Shown: in pieces, positions 6,701 through 7,638 of the stretch | How the letters are laid out: each line of letters starts with the position of its first letter | Numbering within the stretch: the first letter of the stretch is position 1 | Assembly (NCBI GenBank): GCA_028696755.1 | Contig: JAQVGK010000109.1 | Coordinates: 1 to 7,638 of the forward strand | Direction of reading: 5' to 3' | From: Bacteroidales bacterium | GTDB taxonomy: Bacteria > Bacteroidota > Bacteroidia > Bacteroidales > ML635J-15 | Length of the DNA stretch: 7,638 nt | Translations under genes and position numbers: made by a program | The notes under the pieces: model-generated | Database searches by the model: none | What the model saw: only the letters and a program-made list of their open reading frames with translations | Told to the model about the DNA's origin: nothing

Positions 6701-7638
6701 ACCTCGAAGCCTGCGACCAGTATTCAGTTAAACTCAATAACGTTAAAAACGGGTACTACGGCGCATACATCCGCAACTCTGGCGAAAACTACAACCTACT
6801 CTACAAAAACGACTTCGACAGCGTGGCGTATCCGGCTTTGGCAAATTTGAAAAATAGTAATTTTGTTCAAGGTGATCCTTTTAGCGGAGGAACTGGCCTC
6901 GAAATGAAATGTAACGATTTCAATCATTTTAGTTATGCAATTTCGGTTACAGGGAATATGCAAAAAAGTCAAGGTGTTGTGAATGGACAATCAGATCTGC
7001 TGGCAGGCAATAGGTTTTATACTCCATCTCCTTCAAGTTCTCAGTGCGAGTTTATTGTTAGCACAACAGATCCAACATTAGCAATAGCATATTATGATTA
7101 TTATCACCATAACGATGCATTGTGTATCCCCAATTTGAGAACGATTCCTAAAGTATATCTTACTGGTTATGCTATTGGATTTATTGAAAGTATTGCTTGT
7201 CCTGACAATCCAGGAGCAAAATCCTCAACAAAATCATCGGAAGCAATATTCGAACAGTATATAGAATTTAACGACAGTATTTCTTTTGTAATATCTGATA
7301 AAGAAACCGAATTGCAACAAATTGTCGATAATGGCAACACTTTGATGTTGAAAATGCAGGCTTCGATGATGAATGATGCAAATTATGCTGAAACTATTGA
7401 AGCATTAGAGCTTGAAGGTTTACTAAGCGATGAAGTTGTTCTGGAATTGATGCAAAATACTATGGCTCCTGATGCTGCTAAAACTATTGCATTAATAAAC
7501 AATTCTCCTTTACCACAAAAAGGAAAAGATAAAATTGATGAAATGACAGATGTTGATCAAGATTTGCGTGATATTCTAAAGCAATATCAAACTGGTAAAA
7601 ACGCAAGAGAGATTAAAGAAAATGAGATCAGAACTCTT
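646..7638 (+). CDS. Giant secreted multidomain M43 metalloprotease with propeller, Ig/SprB-like repeats and beta-helix (C-terminus beyond window)
   Basis: One open frame of 2,331 codons with no stop or frameshift, running off the right edge. Order seen: signal peptide (1-22), FN3-like domain (about 32-112), M43 zinc peptidase (about 158-425), Ig/PKD-like domain (446-538), WD40-like propeller (550-936), seven Cys-bounded modules of about 80 residues (950-1500), unassigned region (1501-1705), parallel beta-helix (1706-2185), helical tail (2186 onward). M43 enzymes (pappalysin, cytophagalysin, ulilysin) cleave proteins outside the cell. The catalytic HEAGHYFGLDH motif is intact, so activity is plausible. 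Export through Sec and then T9SS to the cell surface or medium is inferred from domain style; the diagnostic C-terminal sorting domain would lie outside the window. No operon partner is visible. Substrate and biological role are unknown. Start ATG 646 is fixed by the signal peptide and upstream in-frame stops. Confidence 0.95.
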   Translation, partial: MKSKIFFLTCLISILYSTNFLAQSSRLVNNQCGELVVLGEPIFAEQRDSVDVYEFKFFTDDTSVNRTISSTNSALEFKFYSGLPEYIDLKVCIRTKRDNTWSAYGDTCSFVIVSDCSFNKRFRENVDTEEKMLKVQSNLQDIIDLALTIDLSQTQEITIPVVFHVIVPSSYTGNPYEYLPPAKINEAIQILNELYDGVRSNQPEAVDCKIKFCPAMNYHLNSSTMQSLSCQHLGITYYGITYNTIGVNDVNLPSGFPYFLSDFDPNTYVIAYQTYFPDNRYLNFFIFDDLSDYSAVGYANSEAFESNINYVVLERAIVGTNSTITRYEGYTVGHEAGHYFGLDHTWGGNYSTDSCGNADFIEDTPIHNSPNLSCDELSNTCTMEPFNDPVHNLMNYSSDGCRNHLTQGQAEWMHAVQQLFYPELPYTDAVSEGYDIYCQTIPSIEGASIEGPAEMIRCTGEATIAIYVNDASTFNLDIVDNATNIVIDAFDNTDFTACGSNYCINYNFDTEGVYRIELTVVASATYSQTTIRNYIIQECDSLANNLERAHWHFDHTANLDFSSGIGQLGQTAISAIPAEVSVCSETGDLLFYTNGHDIWNRNHVLQSINLDGNFEASKGIIALDFGLNAGVHNYMMVYLDVNLNLFYRFIAIDASYNISFTSTHQELITNADLIANGINFASLSAMGVSASPKPDLTGYWLLSSLKDNISSTYYPVAIEINYSSPYVGGDINISTFNTLTPATYPDDEFETTIKMSPDAKYLVYNVPYSGNKFYLFNAQTGQINDQVICTFNNFFNKFFEVAFSKDSKFMYMTEIFQPFSSTDTMDMFYRIKQVDLDDIDMCDCQLYGKTIFERNSAIDLTYNKNMFFMQEGPDDRIYFSRQSDIEDNAKYMGIIMYPENPATYSATDNECGTYGDFIHYPSNEWIKNDLYLPNFVDAKPDSCDLDFRVCSANCNELSVLNLSHGYDSTFTWNFDNGINNYSYTGYTPQDMDTLAYSDSWTIRLSKLGCTDTLSQEIFFNGFTVNIEGNDTICNDSILYYYNCGTGFNSISWSVNGLPFSTQSELELLGSNYTPNSTVVIIANVTNQLGCHAVDTFNVYISGFEYELLSSLDCSNSIPGEVQINIDGQSGINYTSTIDGFNYNVGNEDNPPFTGLFPGIHSYTVSDFYCNYSGNFVTAKNLLVDSVSVSTHCPGDTSDIIVWFSGGSAPYDINFSGNTFITNDTHFEISGIMQGNYGITITDDFGCELDTIITLLLNYPSVDIFLGGENQCSNDSTVTAIAIVSGGTPTFDYNWYYPGFYPPYFVNDHFIDGLISLSGYLYVTVTDAFGCLAYDSIMLSPEIPAAQLEIDVTLPCGETDGWIDLTVSDVDSITNIYWIVPSSTGIDTIYNQEDLYNLTYEGIYRLRLWDENGCMYYSMTAFNTYDDPIVTQPMCSWDESMGTISTNWDMPVDYGYYNAWNWLINESNDSIPELNGSFDTLPPGTYILHHTDEAGCIMIDTIEIIELQQMQYDVDVEYYSDSFGNPMFTSTISVWGEHWPYYIPYNGVGYVHLCYGTADFTIIQDTVQPAVYQVTGNVNDCPGTPPPDNPYFQILSIPCGELTVYIFDSTQNTHDTIHLDTIVKPTKCLATGYGTGSVEFFDISTDMNIFPVFFLNTSTNDTLVWYGDPNESINFEELGTGTFNVQYWNAFSEVNTIPITIEDAFDTIISGIITTGNYPVYANQIIAVEGIEIQALASLTFKNCTVYTAIDNYSNIDETKWFINRKGKLILQQSTVESGCPEKWKGIEVDGVSYTQNLVYASGIGTYYSEQGYFVMADYSAISDAYTAVKLKGGSVGNITNSYFYNNQYSVYFNPYTAPTPVGSPIPANKSLIRNNEFIIDSLLHPTGLTGTDRYQSSQVYVTGAVSTVSLLGNRFYYNDNSVHPSVRGNGIYATNSSISVKPYSSYSSILNGFNTGFKSQVGVASRKVSITYSSLNNNAYAIDIRNHIAPIIENNTINSKNLYVCTWFPCAIPLPCAIYLEACDQYSVKLNNVKNGYYGAYIRNSGENYNLLYKNDFDSVAYPALANLKNSNFVQGDPFSGGTGLEMKCNDFNHFSYAISVTGNMQKSQGVVNGQSDLLAGNRFYTPSPSSSQCEFIVSTTDPTLAIAYYDYYHHNDALCIPNLRTIPKVYLTGYAIGFIESIACPDNPGAKSSTKSSEAIFEQYIEFNDSISFVISDKETELQQIVDNGNTLMLKMQASMMNDANYAETIEALELEGLLSDEVVLELMQNTMAPDAAKTIALINNSPLPQKGKDKIDEMTDVDQDLRDILKQYQTGKNAREIKENEIRTL
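739..981 (+). other. Fibronectin-III-like N-terminal domain (residues about 32-112)
   Basis: A beta-rich segment bounded by Cys32 and Cys108. It ends in VCIRTKRDNTWSAYGDTC, the pattern of the last FN3 strands in many Bacteroidota exoproteins (hydrophobic-x-R...W-S-x-Y-G-x-x-C). It sits where M43 enzymes carry a propeptide, so it could be a pro-region rather than an adhesive domain. Confidence 0.5.
1117..1920 (+). other. M43 (pappalysin-type) zinc metalloprotease domain (residues about 158-425)
   Basis: The domain opens with ITIPVVFHVI, the usual first strand of bacterial M43B enzymes. The zinc site is HEAGHYFGLDH (residues 334-344): His334, His338 and His344 as ligands, Glu335 as general base and the family Gly341. 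IEDTP (361-365) follows, then Cys374 and Cys381, then the Met-turn NLMNYSSDGC (392-401) with Met394 and Tyr396, and finally HLTQGQ, all in the family's order. Nothing essential is missing, so an active metzincin-like endopeptidase is likely. Substrate cannot be predicted. Confidence 0.93.
1981..2259 (+). other. Ig/PKD-like beta domain after the protease (residues about 446-538)
   Basis: About 90 residues of alternating beta pattern: IEGPAEMIRCTGEATIAIYV at the start, an acidic middle, then NFDTEGVYRIELTVVASA near the end. The latter resembles the penultimate strands of PKD domains (F-x-x-x-G-x-Y-x-V-x-L-x-V). Cys458 and the Cys498/Cys503 pair could form disulfides. The exact family is uncertain. 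It probably links the catalytic head to the propeller. Confidence 0.5.
2293..3453 (+). other. WD40-like beta-propeller module of Bacteroidota exoprotein type (residues about 550-936)
   Basis: The segment has the recurring plan of a propeller found in many T9SS and gliding-associated proteins: an opening HWHF...LDFSSG (550-564), LLFYTNGHDIWNRNH (589-603), then repeated blade signatures MSPDAKYLVY (755-764), AFSKDSKFMYMTE (802-814) and EGPDDRIYFSR (871-881), and a closing YLPNF (931-935). SPDxKxLY-type strands mark WD40/PD40 blades. About 390 residues would suit six to seven blades. Such modules are usually followed by PKD/Ig repeats, as here. No catalytic residues are recognisable, so a binding or scaffold role is the simplest inference. 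Confidence 0.75.
3493..5145 (+). repeat. Seven tandem Cys-bounded Ig/SprB-like modules, about 80 residues each (residues 950-1500)
   Basis: Each module opens with a Cys and closes with another 54-61 residues later. Pairs: 950/1009, 1033/1090, 1113/1169, 1192/1246, 1271/1330, 1355/1413, 1434/1495. Opening Cys residues are spaced 83, 80, 79, 79, 84 and 79 apart. Most closing Cys sit in G-C or D-x-x-G-C contexts (TDDFGC, TDAFGC, DENGC, DEAGC). Modules 4 and 5 also have the SGGSAPYD and SGGTPTFDYNW signatures of the SprB repeat, known from the Flavobacterium gliding adhesin SprB. Modules 1-3 are more diverged and could be PKD/Ig relatives. DNA-level identity between modules is low, so the array is old. 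Confidence 0.7.
5146..5760 (+). other. Region of the giant protein with no recognised domain (residues 1501-1705)
   Basis: About 205 residues, rich in Thr, Asp, Asn and aromatic residues with a beta-like alternation. It contains Cys1553, Cys1580, Cys1598 and Cys1627 but lacks the regular pairs of the preceding array. A proline-rich hinge NDCPGTPPPDNPYF lies at 1578-1591. The last part (ESINFEELGTGTFNVQYWN, about 1650-1668) resembles the end of an Ig-like domain. It could hold two degenerate Ig-like modules. Confidence 0.5.
6661..6837 (+). other. GC-rich patch with shifted codon choice inside the beta-helix
   Basis: By hand count 6661-6840 is 89 G+C of 180 (49%), against 17 of 60 in the line before and 23 of 60 in the line after. 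Codon choice flips with it: Tyr is TAC 6 and TAT 2, Asn is AAC 6 and AAT 1, Asp is GAC only, and CTC dominates Leu. The reading frame is unbroken across both edges and the beta-helix pattern continues. Confidence 0.75.
6670..6698 (+). repeat. 11-bp direct repeat, 18-bp period, in frame
   Basis: CCATGCGCCAT occurs at 6670-6680 and again at 6688-6698, offset by 18 bases (six codons). It encodes the duplicated PCAI in PCAIPLPCAI (residues 2009-2018). It lies at the left edge of the GC-rich patch. Confidence 0.9.
7201..7638 (+). other. Helical region after the beta-helix, open at right edge (residues 2186-2331)
   Basis: The composition changes abruptly to charged, leucine- and methionine-rich sequence with helix periodicity, such as KETELQQIVDNGNTLMLKMQ and LSDEVVLELMQ (2260-2270). 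The NYAETIEALELEGLLSDEVV...INNSPLP pattern resembles short alpha-helical repeats that follow beta-helix domains in other Bacteroidota secreted proteins. Its function is unknown. The frame continues past the window, so the C-terminal secretion signal is not visible. Confidence 0.65.

Larger units (their letters stand above)
5761..7200 (+). other. Right-handed parallel beta-helix domain (residues about 1706-2185)
   Basis: The entry segment IEIQALASLTFKNCTV is followed by a GKLIL strand and CPEKWKGIEVDG (1779-1790), a signature seen before pectate-lyase-like helices in Bacteroidota exoproteins. A ladder of N-x-F/I/V turns follows: TNSYF (1839), RNNEF (1873), GNRFY (1912), LNNNAYAI (1975), ENNTI (1993), LNNV (2030), KNDF (2054), KNSNF (2069), KCNDF (2088), GNRFY (2121). 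The fold is shared by polysaccharide lyases and by purely structural or binding proteins. No lyase catalytic residues can be assigned by eye, so carbohydrate or surface binding is only one possibility. Confidence 0.8.

Noticed and set aside
6522..6990. Cluster of short ORFs on both strands (6522-6737, 6653-6850, 6796-6990)
   Set aside because: They coincide with the GC-rich patch, where fewer TA-containing stops leave all frames open longer. That explains them without extra genes.
1..7638. CRISPR array, tRNA/rRNA, insertion sequence or phage elements
   Set aside because: No regularly spaced identical repeats, no tRNA-like cloverleaf arms, and no terminal inverted repeats or transposase motifs were seen. 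The only repeat array is protein-level.

Overview
The window looks like chromosomal DNA of a Bacteroidota (Bacteroidetes) bacterium. The sequence is AT-rich. The clearest promoter has the phylum's -33/-7 form (TTTG, 19 bases, TAtaTTTG) rather than a sigma70 -35/-10. The main gene encodes a very large secreted multidomain protein of the style exported by the type IX secretion system (T9SS). Genus cannot be told from the sequence.

Layout. On the minus strand, 1..346 is the N-terminal 115 codons of a MntP-family manganese efflux pump, cut by the left edge. Its Bacteroidota-type promoter lies at 366..396 and leaves an extremely short leader. A divergent intergenic stretch (353..645) holds this promoter, a weaker candidate promoter for the rightward gene (487..517), an alternative -7 box (554..561) and a perfect 12-bp palindrome (573..584). 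From 646 to the right edge the plus strand is one uninterrupted reading frame of 2,331 codons with no stop. I translated all of it by eye. Every other open frame I examined inside this span is a shadow of it.

The giant protein, in order: signal peptide; fibronectin-III-like domain; M43 (pappalysin/cytophagalysin-type) zinc metalloprotease with an intact HExxHxxGLxH motif and Met-turn; Ig/PKD-like domain; a WD40-like beta-propeller of the kind common in Bacteroidota secreted proteins; seven tandem Cys-bounded modules of about 80 residues, some resembling SprB repeats; a stretch with no recognisable domain; a right-handed parallel beta-helix; and a helical region running off the right edge. The missing C-terminus would be expected to carry a T9SS sorting domain, but that is a prediction.

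How they work together: the MntP pump and the exoprotein share only an intergenic region and are divergently transcribed, so no functional link is implied. Within the giant protein the plausible reading is a proteolytic head followed by long adhesive or spacer modules and a beta-helix that could bind a polymer or surface. Substrate and role are unknown. The most unusual features are the domain combination, the regular 79-84-residue periodicity of the Cys-bounded modules, and a sharply bounded GC-rich patch with altered codon choice inside the beta-helix (about 6661..6837).
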